Positions 25,901 to 39,302 of a DNA stretch of 64,000 nucleotides are shown here, one piece after another. Numbering within the stretch: the stretch's first letter is position 1; each line of letters begins with the position of its first letter. Below the pieces are notes generated by a model. The model worked only from the letters and a program-made list of their open reading frames with translations. It searched no databases and was not told the DNA's origin. Both the position numbers and the translations under genes were made by a program. This DNA comes from Physella acuta (lineage: Eukaryota; Mollusca; Gastropoda; Physidae): NCBI RefSeq assembly GCF_028476545.1, contig NW_026732991.1:67001-131000 (forward strand), in the 5' to 3' direction.

Positions 25901-27060
25901 GGTGTGCGGGTTACGGTATTCGAGCTACGGTGTGCGGGTTACGGTATTCGAGCTACGGTGTGCGGGTTACGGTATTCGAGCTACGGTGTGCGGGTTACGG
26001 TATTCGAGCTACGGTGTGCGGGTTACGGTATTCGAGCTACGGTGTGCGGGTTACGGTATTCGAGCTACGGTGTGCGGGTTACGGTATTCGAGCTACGGTG
26101 TGCGGGTTACGGTATTCGAGCTACGGTGTGCGGGTTACGGTATTCGAGCTACGGTGTGCGGGTTACGGTATTCGAGCTACGGTGTGCGGGTTACGGTATT
26201 CGAGCTACTACGGTGTGCGGGTTACGGTATTCGAGCTACTACGGTGTGCGGGTTACGGTATTCGAGCTACTACGGTGTGCGGGTTACGGTATTCGAGCTA
26301 CTACGGTGTGCGGGTTACGGTATTCGAGCTACGGTGTGCGGGTTACGGTATTCGAGCTACGGTGTGCGGTTACGGTATTCGAGCTACGGTGTGCGGGTTA
26401 CGGTATTCGAGCTACGGTGTGCGGGTTACGGTATTCGAGCTACTACGGTGTGCGGGTTACGGTATTCGAGCTACTACGGTGTGCGGGTTACGGTATTCGA
26501 GCTACTACGGTGTGCGGGTTACGGTATTCGAGCTACTACGGTGTGCGGGTTACGGTATTCGAGCTACTACGTCGTGCGGGTTACGGTATTCGAGCTACTA
26601 CGTCGTGCGGGTTACGGTATTCGAGCTACTACGTCGTGCGGGTTACGGTATTCGAGCTACTACGGTGTGCGGGTTACGGTATTCGAGCTACTACGGAGTG
26701 CGGGTTACGGTATTCGAGCTACGGTGTGCGGGTTACAGTATTCGAGCTACGGTGTGCGGGTTACGGTATTCGAGCTACGGTGTGCGGGTTACGGTATTCG
26801 AGCTACTGTGTGCGGGTTACGGTATTCGAGCTACGGTGTGCGGGTTACGGTATTCGAGCTACGGTGTGCGGGTTACGGTATTCGAGCTACGGTGTGCGGG
26901 TTACGGTATTCGAGCTACGGTGTGCGGGTTACGGTATTCAAGCTACGGTGTGCGGGTTACGGTATTCGAGCTACTACGGTGTGCGGGTTACGGTATTCGA
27001 GCTACTACGGTGTGCGGGTTACGGTATTCGAGCTACGGTTTACGGTTTTGCGGGTTACGG
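22976..27060. repeat. 28/31-bp satellite, large block
   Basis: From 22976 to about 24780, some 64 nearly identical 28-bp units carry the core GGGCTGCGGTATTCGAGCTA. From 24780 on, the unit switches to the GGTTACGG form with TGTGCGGGTTACGGTATTCG. Many copies there gain three bases (GAGCTACTACGG in place of GAGCTACGG), giving 31 bp, and a short return of the first type sits at 24890-25130. Three overlapping forward frames of 1379-1484 codons span the block. This is a satellite artefact, not three proteins: each frame reads the same 28-residue peptide cycle. No promoter, splice sites or non-repeat domain accompany them. Confidence 0.92.
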
Positions 27061-29830
27061 TATTCGAGCTACGCTTTACGGTTTACGGTTCACGGTTCAC
27101 GGTTTACGGTTTACGCTTTAAGTTTTATGGTTTACGGTTTTCGGTTTACGCTTTATCGATTACGGGTTACGGTGAAACGTGTTATCGATTGCGGATTACA
27201 GTAATACGGTTACGGGTTACGGTTAAAGTTATTTCGGTTGCGGTTTTCGGGTTACGGTTATCGATTACGGGTTACGTTTCGACGGTAACAGTTTTCGATT
27301 AAGGCATTATCGTTTACGGGTTACGGTGTAACGGGTTATCGATTACGGGTTACGGATTACGGAAATACGGTTACGGGTTACCTTTAAGGTGTTTCGGTTA
27401 CGTTTTTCAGGTTGCGGGTACGGTATACGGTGTAAGGGTTTCGGTTTTCGGTTTGCCACTTACGGTTTACGTTGTACTGGTTACGGTTTTGGGGTTACGA
27501 GTTCGGGTTAGGAATTTCGGTATATGGGTTACGGGTTACGATTTCTCGGCGACGGTTTTTGTGTTACGGGTTATCGATTACGGGTTACGTTTCGACGGTT
27601 ACAGATTTCGGATTACGCTTTATCGATTACGGGTTACGGTATAAGGGTTACGGTTCACGGTTTGCCATTTACGGTTTACGTTGTACTGGTTACGGTTTCT
27701 GAGTTACGGGTTCGGGTTAGGAATTTTGGTATAAGGGTTACGGGTTACGATTTCATGGCGACAGTTTTCAGGTTACGGATTATCGATTACAGGTTACGGT
27801 TTGACGGTTACATTTGTCGGGTTACGTTTCTCGATTACGGGTTATGGTGCAACGGGTTATCGATTACGGGTTACGGATTACGGTAATACGGTTAGGGGTT
27901 GCGTTTAAGTTGTTTCGGTTACGGTTTTTGGGTTGCGGGTACGAGTTATGGTGTAAGGGTTACGGTATTTGTTTTGCCACTTACGGTTTATGTTGTACTG
28001 GTTACGGTTTTGGGGTTACGGATTCGGTTTAGGAATTTCGGTATATGGGTTACGGTTAACGATTTCATGGCGACGGTTTTCAGATTACGGGTTATCGATT
28101 ACGGGTTACGGTTTGACGGTTACATTTTCAGTTTACGCTTTATCGATTACGGGTTACGGTGTAACGTGTTATCGATTGCGGATTACAGTAATACGGTTAC
28201 GGGTTACGGTTAAAGTTATTTCGGTTGCGATTTTCGGGTTACTGTTATCGATTACGGGTTTCGTTTCGAAGGTTACAGTTTTCGGATTACGCGTTTTGGG
28301 GTTACGGGTGCGGGTTAGGAATTTCGGTATATGGGTTACGGGTTACGATTTCTCGGCGACGGTTTTCAGGTTACGGGTTATCGATTACGGGTTATCGATT
28401 ACGGGTTACATTTGTCGGGTTGCGTTTCTCGATTAAGGGTAACGATTTAACGGGTTATCGATTACGGGTTACGGATTACGGAAATACGGTTACGGGTTAC
28501 GTTTAAGTTGTTTCGGTTACGTTTTTCGGGTTGCGGGTACGGGTTACGGTGTAAGGGTTTCGGTTTTCGGTTTGCCACTTACGGTTTATAATGTACTTGT
28601 TACGGTTTTGGGGTTACGGGTTCGGGTTAGGAATTTTGGTATATGGGTTACGGGTTACGATTTCATGGTGACGGTTTTCAGCTTACGGGTTATCGATTAC
28701 GGATTATCGATTACGGGTTACGGTTTGACGGTTACATTTGTCGGGTTGCGTTTCTCGATTAAGGGTAACGGTGTAACGGGTTATCGATTACGGGTTACGG
28801 ATTACGGAAATAAGGTTACGGGTTATGTTTAAGTTGTTTCGGTTACGTTTTTCGGGTACGGGTTACGGTGTAAGGGTTTCGGTTTTTTGGTTTGCCACTT
28901 ACGGTTTATAATGTACTGGTTACGGTTTTGGGGTTACGGGTTCGGGTTAGGAATTTCATTATATGGGTTACGGGTTACGATTTCATGGTGACAGTTTTCA
29001 GCTTACGTGTTATCGATTACGGGTTATCGATTACGGGTTATCGATTACGGGTTATCGATTACGGGTTATCGATTACGGGTTACGGTTTGACGGTTACATT
29101 TGTCGGGTTACGTTTCTCGATTACGGGTTACGATGTAACGGGTTATCGATTACGGATTACGGTAATACGGTTACGGGTTACGGTTAAAGTTATTTTGGTT
29201 ACGGTTTTCGGGTTACGGTTATCGATTACGGGTTAGGTTTCGACGGTGACAGTTTTCGCTTTAGGCATTATCGTTTACGGGTTACGGTGTAACGGGTTAT
29301 CGATTACGGGTTACGGACTACGGAAATACGGTTACGGGTTACGTTTAAGTTGTTTCGGTTACGTTTTTCGGGTTGCGGGTACGGGTTACGGTGTAAGGGT
29401 TTCGGTTTTCGGTTTGCCACTTACGGTTTACGTTGCACTGGTTACGGTTTTGGGGTTACGGGTTCGGCTTAGGAATATCGGTATATGGGTTACGGGTTAC
29501 GATTTCACGGCGACGGTTTTCGGGTTACGGGTTATCGATTACGGGTTATCGATTACGGGTTACGGTATTACGGTTACGGGTTACGGTTAAAGTTGTTTTG
29601 GTTACGGTTTTCGGGTTGCGGGTACGGGTTACGGTGTAAGGGTTACGGTTTAGGGTTTGCCATTTACGGTTTACGTTGTTCTGGTTTCGGTTTTTGGGGT
29701 TACAGGTTCGGGTTAGGAATTTCGGTATATGTGTTAAGGGTTACTATTTTACGGCGACGGTTTTCGGGTTACGGGTTATCGATTAAAGGTTACGGTCTGA
29801 CGGTTACAGTTGTCGGGACACGCTTTATCG
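27061..29830. repeat. Second TTACGGG higher-order repeat block
   Basis: After a short transition (GGTTTACGGTTCACGG), the same ~320-bp higher-order units as at 8.8-17.5 kb resume. TTTGCCAYTTACGG landmarks lie near 27453, 27660, 27972, 28572, 28892, 29415 and 29654. The 28-bp block therefore interrupts, or expanded next to, a common higher-order array. Confidence 0.8.
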
Positions 29831-31200
29831 ATTACTGGTTGCGAGTAGCAGGTTTTTGTTACGGTATGACAGCTATGGTTATTCGGATAACGTGTTACAG
29901 GTTACAGTTTGCAGGTTATGGGTTACGGAATACGTGTTTAGGGTTGCGGTTACCGGGACGGTAGGACTGTTACGGTTTCTCGGGCTACTGGATATTGGTT
30001 ACAGTTTGATTACCGGTTATTTGTTACGGTTTCGCAGTTACGGTTTTTGGGATACGGGTAACATATTATGGGTTTTGAATTATTTTATGACAGCTACGGT
30101 TTTTCAGGTTATTGTTACGTGTTACAGTAAGCTGGTTACGGGTAACGGTATTCCAGTTACAGTTTGCAGGTCAGGGGATACGGTTTGACGGTTATGATTT
30201 TAGAGTTACGTAATTACGGGTATTTGATAACAGGATCGGTTCAAAATTTACGACATACTCTATGACAGTTACGGTTTTTCAAATTACGTGTTATAAGTTA
30301 CAGTTTGCAGGTTACGGTGTACGGGTTACGGGTCAAAGGTTACTTGGTACGGTCTGATGGTTATGGTTTTTACGCGTTAGTGGTTATGGGTTTTAGATTT
30401 CAGGTTTTCCGTTTTAGATTTAACGTTTTAGGTTTAACGTTTAAGGTTTAACGTTTTAGGTTTAACGTTTTAACTTTAACGTTTTAGGTTTAGCATTTTA
30501 GGTTAATGGTATTGAGTTGCAGGATACGGGTTATGGGTTATGGGTTATGGGTTACTGTTGCCGGTTACTGGTTACAGTTTTTTCAGTTTACAGGTTACGA
30601 TTTATGTTTAAGGTTTTAGATTTATGGTTTTCGGTTTAACGTCATAGGTTTAATATTTTAGGTTACGCGTAACGAGTTGCAAGATACGGAAATACGGTTA
30701 TGGTTTTTGCAGTTTACGGGATACGCCTTGAATTTTTGGGTTTTAGGTTTTAAGATTTTACATTTTGTGCGTTTCGGGTTGCAAGTTACAGGTTACGGGT
30801 TTAAACTTAAACATTTTAGTGTTTTTGTTATACGTTTAACAGGTTACGGGTTTATTGATTATGGCTTACGGTTTACGGTTTAAGGTTTACGGTTTGCAGG
30901 TTACAGGTTATAGGTACGGGTTGTCGTTTACGGTGTATGGTGTACGGGTTATGGTGTACGGGTTACAGTGTACCTGTTACGGTGTACGAGTTACGGTTAC
31001 AAATTATGAGATAGGGTTCACTGTGTTCGGGTTACGATTTGCAGTTTACGGGTTATAGTTTGCCGGTTACGGTTTTCGGAATATTGGTTACAGTTCGCGG
31101 GTTACGGATTACTGTGTATAGTTTACGTTTTACAGTTGTTTTTTTTTTGCAGTTTACAAGTTACTCTTTACGTTTTATGTTTTAGATTTTCGCTTTTAGG

Positions 31201-31380
31201 CAGTGGCGTAGCGACCCTTTTCCGAGGACAAACTTTAAATTTGGTTGTTTCCCCCCCCCCCCCCCCCCTGGGACAAACTTTCGATTTGGTGCAGCCGCCC
31301 CCCCCCACTTCCCCACCCTCCCATATATTATTTATATTTATAATGGAAAACTACAGCTAAAATGAGCTTTTAATTTTTTT
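31201..31380. mobile_element. hAT-like MITE, 3'-truncated copy
   Basis: Starts with the terminal repeat CAGTGGCGTAGCGACCC, then GGACAAACTTT, a long C tract, the ATATTATTTATA core and ACAGCTAAAATGAGC. It lacks the right terminal repeat and runs into the array near 31380. Its left flank (CTTTTAGG) matches that of the copy at 36044, so both descend from one insertion. Confidence 0.7.
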
Positions 31381-31751
31381 ACCCTTAACCCAAAAACCGT
31401 TTGCGGGTTAAGTGTATGAGTAACGGGTAACGGTGTTACGGTTTTTCGGGATACATGTTACAATTTCGGTTTCGGGTTACGGTGTACCGTTTACGGTGTA
31501 TTGGTTACGGTTCGAGGATTACGGTTTTCGGGTTACGGTTTATAGGTTACTGGATACGGATTACGTTGTGAGGGTTACGGTCTGCGGGTTACAGGTTACA
31601 GGTTACGGGATACGATTTACGGGTTACGGGTTGCGGTATACGGGCTACAGTGTACGAGTTACGGTTACTGAGTAAGATTTACGGTGTACGAGTTAGGGTT
31701 AACGGTGTTCGGGTTACGATTTGCAGTTTGTGGGTTATGGTTAGCCGGATA

Positions 31752-31973
31752 CGTAGCGACCCTTCCCCGGGGACAAACTTTCACTTTGGCGCCCCCTCCA
31801 CCCCCGGGGAAAAACTTTCAACTTGCCCCCTCCCACATATATTATTTATAATGCAAACTGCAGTTAAAATGAGCTTTTGATTTTTTTCCCAACCCATTTT
31901 GGCGCCTTCTAAGGTCGGCGCCCGGGGACATATGTACCCCCCGCTCCCCTCGCTACCCCCCCCCCCTCTGGTT
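31752..31973. mobile_element. hAT-like MITE, copy with disrupted left end
   Basis: Shares GTAGCGACCCTTCCCCGGGG, the ATTATTTATAATG core, GGTCGGCGCCCGGGGACAT and CCTCGCTAC with the other copies. The left terminus is fused to array sequence that matches 38.1 kb, so a deletion junction lies at the left edge. It pairs with the copy at about 39083. Confidence 0.65.
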
Positions 31974-32892
31974 TTAGTATTAACATTGTAGCTGACGGGT
32001 TAAGAGTATCAGGTTTTAGATTTTCAGTTTTCGCTTTTCGGTTTCATAATTTCGTTTTAAGGTTTTCGGTTTAAAGTTTTAGTTTTTACGTTTTAGGTTT
32101 AACGTATTAGGTTTATTATTTTAGATTACGGGTTTCGGGTAACGAGTTACAGGTTATGGTTTGACGGTTATGGTTTTCGAGTTACGTGTTTATTTGTATT
32201 CGGTTTCGGGTTACTGTTTATGATTTACGAGTTACAGTATGATAGTTACGGTTTTTCGGATTTTGTGTTATGGGTTACGGATTACGGTGTATGGCTTGCG
32301 GGATAAAGATTACGGTTTACGGGAACGGTTTGACGGTTACAGTTTTTCGGGTTAGTGGTTACGGGTTACGTAGGCTTTAGATTTCTGGTTTTCGGTTCAA
32401 CATTTTAGGTTTAACGATTTAAGTCTAACGAATTAGGTTTAACGTTTTAGGTTTAATATCTTAGTGTTAACATTTTAAGTTACGGGTTGCGAGTAGCAGG
32501 TTACTGGTTACGGTTTTTGCCATTTACCTATGATGCTTTAAATTAAAGTTTTAGGTTTAAGAGTTCAGGTTTTCGGTTTTCGTTTTAATGTTTTAGGTTT
32601 AACAATTTTAGTTTAATGATTTAGGTTTAACGTTAGGTTATGGTTTGCGGGTTACGAGTTGCAGGTTTTCGAGTTAAGTGTTTACGGATATTCGGTTACT
32701 GGTTACGATTTATGATTTACGAGTTACAGTATGACAGCTATGGTTTTTCGGATCACGTGTTACGGGTTACAAATTGCGGTTATGGGTTACGAGACACGTA
32801 TTAAAGGTTGCGGTTACAGGAACGGTTCGACGGTTACGGTTTTTCAGGTAACTGGCTATCGGTTACGGGTTTTTTATAGCAGTTCTTTTTTT

Positions 32893-33105
32893 ACGAGATA
32901 AGGTTGCTGGCCTTATATTTCAACCCCCAACCTGGAGGACCAGTGTGCTAGCTTTGGTCTGATCCCTACCCACGAAGATCTTCCCAGCTTGGTTGAACCT
33001 ACCAGGAGTTTACACTCCCGCTGGTATAGCTCTTGGGGTCATCGAGATACACAAGCTGCCAAGCCACGACAAGGCTCTAGCACCTGATGGCAGTCGCGTG
33101 ACGGG
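32893..33105. repeat. 213-bp conserved module, copy 3
   Basis: Identical to copy 1 over all 213 bases as read by eye. The flanks are also shared: a TATAGCAGTT-T-run before, and TTTTCGAGTAACGGGTTTAC after. The duplicated unit therefore includes some array sequence on both sides. Confidence 0.8.
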
Positions 33106-36043
33106 TTTTCGAGTAACGGGTTTACGGATATTCGGTTACCGGTTACGGTTACGGGTTATCGGTTGCGGATAACGGGTTATCGATTGTGCGATACGGGTTA
33201 CCGTGTGCGGGTTTCGGTTTACGTTGTACAGGTTACGGCTTTCAGGTACGGGTACGGGTACGGGTTACGAATTACGGTTTGACGGTTACGGATTTCGGGT
33301 TACGAGTTGTCGATTACAGGTTACGGTGTAAGGGTTAAAGGTTACGTTTTACGGTTTACGTTTTTTCGGTTACGGTTTTCGCATTGCGGGTATGAGTTAC
33401 GGTGTAAGGGTTATGGTTTGCCTTATACGGTTTACGTTGTACTTGTTACGGTTTTGGGGTTACGAGTACGAGTTACAAATTACGGTACATGGGTTATGGG
33501 TTACGATTTCATGGCTACGGTTTTCGGGTTACGTGTTATCGATTACGGGTTACGGGATACGTCGTACGGGTAACGGTTTGCTGGTTACGGGTACGGGCTT
33601 CAAATTACGATATGTGGGTTACGGGCTAAGGTTTGACGGTTACAATTTTCGGGTTGTGGGTTATCGATTACGGGTTGCGGATTACGGTAATACGCTTACG
33701 GGTTACGGTTAAAGTTGTTTCGATTATGGTTTTCGGGTTGCTGGTACGGGTTACGGTGTAAGGGTTACGGTTTACGTTGTACTGGTCACGGTTTTGAGGT
33801 TACGGGTAAGGATTACGAATTAAGGTATATGGGTTACCAGTTTCGATTTCACGGCGACGGTTTTTTTGGGTTACGGGTAATCGATTACGGGTTACGGTTT
33901 GCGGGGTACTGGTTAGGAATTACGGTATATTGGTTTACGGGTTACGGTTTAACGGTTACAGTTATTGGGTTACGGGTTATCGATTACGGGTTACGGTGTA
34001 ATGGTTACGTTTTACGGTTAACATTGTACTGGTTACGGTTTGGTGTTACCGGTACGTGTTATTAATAACGGTATATGGGTTACGTGTTACGATTTCACGG
34101 TGACGGTTTTTGGGTTACGGGTTGAGGGTTACGGTGTAAAGGTTACGGTTTACGGTTAACATTGTACTGGTTACGGTTTGGTGTTACTGGTACGTGTTAT
34201 TAATTACGGTATATGGGTTACGTGTTACGGTTTAACGGTTACAGTTTTCGGGTTACGGGTTTTCTGTTACTGTTTATGGGTTATGGTTCGACATGTTTTG
34301 TTTTCGAGTTACGGGTTACGTTGTACGGATTACGGTTTTCGGGTTACGTGGACGGGTTACTTATTACGGTAAATGGGTTTAGGGTTACGATTTCACGGTT
34401 ACGATTTTTGGGTTACGGGTTATTGATTACGGGTAAAGAATAAAGTCGTCCGGGTTATGGTTTGCGGTGTACGGGTTAAGAATTACGGTATATCGGTTAC
34501 GGTTTGACGGTTATGGTTTTTGGGTTAAGGGTTTTCGATTTTTTACTTGTTACGGTGTAAGGGTTTCGTTTTACGGTTTACGTTGTACGGGTTACGGTTC
34601 CTGGTTACGGGTACTGCTTAAGAAATACGGTATATTGGTTACGGATTACGGGTTATTGATTACGGGTTACGGTGTAAGGGTTACGTTTTACGGTTTTCGT
34701 TGTTTGACTTATGGGTTACGTGTTACGTCGCACGGGTTACGGTTTGCGGGGTACGGATACCGGTTACGAATTACGGTATATAGGTTACGTGTTACAGTTT
34801 GACGGTTATGGTTTTCGGATTACGTGTTTTCGATTACGGGTTAAGGGTTGCGGTGTAAGGATTACGATTTACATTTTACGGGTTACGGCTTGTGGGTTAA
34901 AGGTTTACGTGGTACTGTTTACTGGCTACGGGTTGGGGGTCACGTTGTACGGGTTACGGTGTACGAGTTGCGGTTAACGGTGTTCGGGTACGGTTTGTAG
35001 TTTACGGATTATGGTTTACCGGTTACGGTTTTCGGGTACCGGGTTTCGGTTGATGGTTTACGAGTTACGGTGTGACAGTTACGGTTTTTCAGGTTACATA
35101 TTACGAATTGCGGGTTGCGGGTTTCGGTGTACGGATTACAGTGTATCGGGTACGGTTTAAGGTTATTTTTTTTCGGGTAACGGGTTACGATTATGTCGTT
35201 TATGGGTCTTTGGTTACGGGTTACGGGTTATATAGGTTACGGTTTGACAGTTACGGGTTTTCGAGTTTCGTGTTACTGGTTACGGTGTAAGGATTACGGT
35301 TTACGTTGTACGAGTTAAGGTTTTCGGGTTACTGGTACGAGTTACGGGTTATCAATTACGGGTCACGTTGTGAAGCTTTGATTTACGTTTTACGTTTTAC
35401 GGGATACGGTTTTCTGTTTACGGGTTCGGGTAACGAATTAAGATATATGGATTACGGGTTACGGTTCGACGGTTACGGTTTTCGGGTTACGGTTTATTGA
35501 TTATGGCTTACGGTTTACGGTTTAAGGTTTACGGTTTGCGGGTTACAGGTTAGAGGTACGGGTTGCCGTTTACGGTGTATGGTGTACGGGTTATGGTGTA
35601 CGGGTTACAGTGTACCTGTTACGGTGTACGAGTTACGGTTACGGTGTATGAGATAGGGTTCACTGTGTTCGGGTTACGATTTGCAGTTTACGGGTTATAG
35701 TTTGCCGGTTACGGTTTTCGGAATATGGGTTACAGTTCGCGGGTTACGGTTTACTGTGTATAGTTTACGTTTTACAGTGTACGAATTAGGGTTAACGGGA
35801 TTCAGGTTATGGTTTGCGGGTTACAGGTTACGCTTTCGGTTACGGTGTTCGTACCATTACAAGTTACGAGTTACAGTTTGAGGGTTACGGGTTATGGTGT
35901 ACGGGTTACGGGTTAAACGTTATGGTTTACGGGTACGATTTGACGGTTACTGTTTTTTTGGGTTAGTGGTTAAGGGTTGCGTTTTTTTTTTGCAGTTTAC
36001 AAGTTACTCTTTAAGTTTTATGTTTTAGATTTTCGCTTTTAGG

Positions 36044-36313
36044 CAGTGGCGTAGCGACCCTTCTCCGAGGACAAACTTTAAATTTGGTTGTTCCCCCCCC
36101 CCCTGGGACAAACTTTCAATTTGGTGCAGCCGCCCCCCCCCCACTCACACACTTCCCCACCCTCCCATATATTATTTATATTTATAATGGAAAACTACAG
36201 CTAAAATGAGCTTTTAATTTTCTTTCCAACCCATTTTGGAGCCTCCAAAGGTCGGCGCCCGGGAAAATATCTACCCACGCCCCCCCCCCCCCCCCAGCCT
36301 TGCTACGCCTCTT
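36044..36313. mobile_element. hAT-like MITE, apparently full length (270 bp)
   Basis: Terminal inverted repeats: left CAGTGGCGTAGCG, right end CTTGCTACGCCTCTT (inverse AAGAGGCGTAGCAAG), sharing GGCGTAGC. Candidate 8-bp target duplications flank it: CTTTTAGG at 36036-36043 and GTTTTAGG at 36314-36321 (7 of 8 match). The array is rich in TTTTAGG, so this match could be fortuitous. No coding capacity. The interior has C tracts, an ATATTATTTATA core and GGTCGGCGCCCGGG. Terminal repeat and duplication length point to the hAT superfamily. Confidence 0.7.
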
Positions 36314-38485
36314 GTTTTAGGTTTAACATTGTCGTTTACGGGTTACGAATATCAAGTTACGGTTTAAGGGTGATGAGTAGCAAGATACGAGTAATGGTTT
36401 TTGCAGTTTACCTATTACCCTTCAGGTTTTTGGTTTTAGGATTTCAGTTTTCGGTTTAATGTATTCTGTTTAACGTTTTAGGTTTAACATATTAGGTTTA
36501 ATATTTTAGGTTAAGGATTACGGGTTGTGGGTTACGATGTACGGTAAACGGGTTACGGTGTACCCGTTACGGGATACCGTTTGTGGTGTACTATTTACGG
36601 TTTACGGTTAATATTTTCGGTTACGGGTTACGGTTTGACGGTCAAGGTGTTTTGTTTATGGGTTACTGGTTATCGGTTACGGGTTATCGGTTACATGTTA
36701 AGGGTTATTGGCTACGGGATATAGGTTACAGTTTGTCGGTTACATTTTTTCGAGTTACGGGTACGAATTACGGTATATGGGTCATGGGTTATGGGTTACG
36801 GTTTGACGGTTACGGTTTGACGGTCACGGTTATCGGGTTATGGATTACAGGTTACGTGTGACGGTGTAAGGATTACGGTTTATGATTTATGGTTTATGTT
36901 GTACGGGTTACGGTTTTCGGGTTACGGGTACGGGTTAAGAATTACGGTAAATGGGTTACGGTTTTCGGGTTACGGGTTATCGATTACGGTTTACGGTGTT
37001 CGGGTTACGGTTTACAGTTTGCGTGTTATGGTTTGCCGGTTACGGTTTTCGGAATATGTGTTACAGTTCGCGGGTTTCGGGTTACGGGTTACGTATCCGG
37101 TTACGGTTTTTGAGTTACGTAATTACGGGTATTTGATTACGGGATCTGTTTATGATTTACGACATACTGTATGACAGTTAAGGTTTATAAAATTACATGT
37201 TACGGGTTATAGTTTGCGGGTTACGGGTTACGGGTTATGGTGTACGGGTTATGAGTTAAAGGTTACGGTTTACGGGTATGTTTTGACGGTTACCTTTTTT
37301 TCTGGTTGTGGTTAAGGGTTGCGTTTTTTTGCAGTTTACTAGTTACTCTTTAAGTTTTAAGTTTTAGAATTTAGGTTTTCGGTTTTACGAGTTACAGGTT
37401 ACGGGATAAGTGTTATCGTGTACGGTGTACGGGCTACGGTGTACCGGTTACAGTGTATCTGTTAGGGTGTACGAGTTACGGTTACTGTGTACGAGTTACG
37501 GTTACTGTGTACGAGTTACGGTAAATGATTTACGGATTACGAATAACGGTGTATGGGTTATGGTTTGCTGGTTACGGTTTACAGTATGCGAGATAAGTTT
37601 ATGTGTAACGGGTAACGGTGATACGGTTTTTCGGGATACATGTTACAATTGCGGTTTCGGGTTACGGTGTACCGGTTACGGTGTACGAGTTATGATTTGC
37701 TGGTTACGGTTTACAGTTTGCGAGTGAAGTGTATGAGTAACGGGTAACGGTGATACGGTTTTTCGGGATACATGTTACAATTGCGGTTTCGGGTTACGGT
37801 GAACTGGTTACGGTGTACCGGTTACGGTGTACCGGTTACGGTGTGCCGGTTACGGTGTATCGGTTCGGTTCGACGATTACGGTTTTCGGGTTACGGTTTA
37901 TAGGTTACTGGTTACGGATTACGTTGTGAGGGTTACGGTCTGCGGGTTACAGGTTGCGGGTTACAGGTTACAGGTTACGGGATACGATTTACGGGTTACG
38001 GGTTACGATGTACGGGCTACAGTGTACGAGTTACGGTTACTGAGTAAGATTTACGGTGTACGAGTTAGGGTTAACGATGTTCGGGTTACGATCTGCAGTT
38101 TGCGGGTTATGGTTAGCCGGATACGGTTTTCGGAATATGGGTTACAGTTCGCGGGTTACGTTTTACTGTGTACGAATTAAGGTTGCCGGGGTTCAGGTTA
38201 TAGTTTGCAGGTTTCGGGTCACGTTACCGGTTACGGTTTTTGAGTTACGTAATTACGGGTATTTGGTACGGGATCGGTTTATGATTTACGACATACGTTT
38301 TTTCAAATTACGTGTTACGAGTTACAGCTTGAATTATATGGTGAACGGGTTACTGGTAAAAGGTTACGGTTTACGGGTACGGTTTGACGGTTACGGTTTT
38401 TTTTTGGGTTGGTGGTTAAGGCTTGCGGTTTTTTGCATTTTACCAGTTACTCTTTAAGTTTTATGTTTTAGGTTTCCGCTTTTAA

Positions 38486-38663
38486 GATGAGGCGTAGCGC
38501 CCCGAAAAATTTTCAATTTGGCGCCCCCACCCCTTCCCATATATTATTTATAGTGTGAACTGCAGCTAAAATGAGCTTTTACTTTTTTTTTCCCCAACCC
38601 ATTTTGGCGCCTCCTAAGGTCGGCGCCCGGGGAAATATGTACCCCCCGCCCCCCCTCGCTACG
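38486..38663. mobile_element. hAT-like MITE copy, partly deleted
   Basis: Begins GATGAGGCGTAGCGCCCC and ends CCCCTCGCTAC, with the ATTATTTATA core, TGCAGCTAAAATGAGC and GGTCGGCGCCCGGGG between. Shorter than the 270-bp copy because C-rich sequence near the left end is missing. Embedded in the array. Confidence 0.65.
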
Positions 38664-39082
38664 GTTTTCGTTGTAGAGTTACGGTTTGCGGGTTACAGGT
38701 TATGGGATACTGTTTACGGGTGATAGGTTATGGATTACTGTGTACGGTGTACGGGTTACGGTGTACCGGTTACGGTGTAGCTGTTACGGTTATTGTGTGC
38801 GAGTTACGGTGAAGGGTTTACGGATTACGGTTAACGGTGTACGGGTTATGGTTTGCTGGTTGCGGTTTACAGTTTGCGGGTAAGTGTATGGTTAACGGGA
38901 TACGGTTGATGGTTTACGAGTTACGGTGTTACAGTTCTTCGGAATATATAATATTACAAATTTCGGGTTGCGGTGTATCAATGACGGTTTACGGTTAAAG
39001 TTTTCGGGTAACGGGTTGCGTTTTTTTTTTCATTTTACCAGTTACTCTTTAAATTTCATGTTTTAGGTTTTCGCTTTTTGGC

Positions 39083-39302
39083 AGAGACTTAGCGACCCTT
39101 CCCCGGGGACAAACTTTCAATTTGGCGCCCCCTCCACCCCCGGGGAAAACTTTCAACTTGCCCCCTCCCACATATATTATTTATAATGGAAACTGCAGTT
39201 AAAATGAGCTTTTGATTTTTTCCCCAACCCATTTTGGCGCCTTCTAAGGTCGGCGCCCGGGGACATATGTACACCCCGCCCCCCTCGCTACCCCCCCTCT
39301 GG
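39083..39302. mobile_element. hAT-like MITE copy
   Basis: GACTTAGCGACCCTTCCCCG at the left and CCTCGCTACCCCCCCTCTGG at the right. The interior is nearly identical to the copy at 31752-31973. It lies at the matching position of the duplicated segment and keeps the left flank lost from the other copy. Confidence 0.65.

Larger units (their letters stand above)
29831..32892. repeat. Diverged array between second HOR block and module 3
   Basis: Irregular GGTTACGG units pass into TTTAGG/TTTAACG units from about 30380. Units based on GGTGTACGGGTTAYGG occur near 30930-31060. Two MITE copies interrupt it. From about 30850 on it is collinear with 35.5-40.2 kb. Confidence 0.75.

Noticed and set aside
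22848-27302. Giant forward open frames (1379-1484 codons) across the 28-bp satellite
   Set aside because: They exist in all three forward frames with the same peptide cycle, lack any non-repeat domain, and follow from a stop-free unit of period 28.
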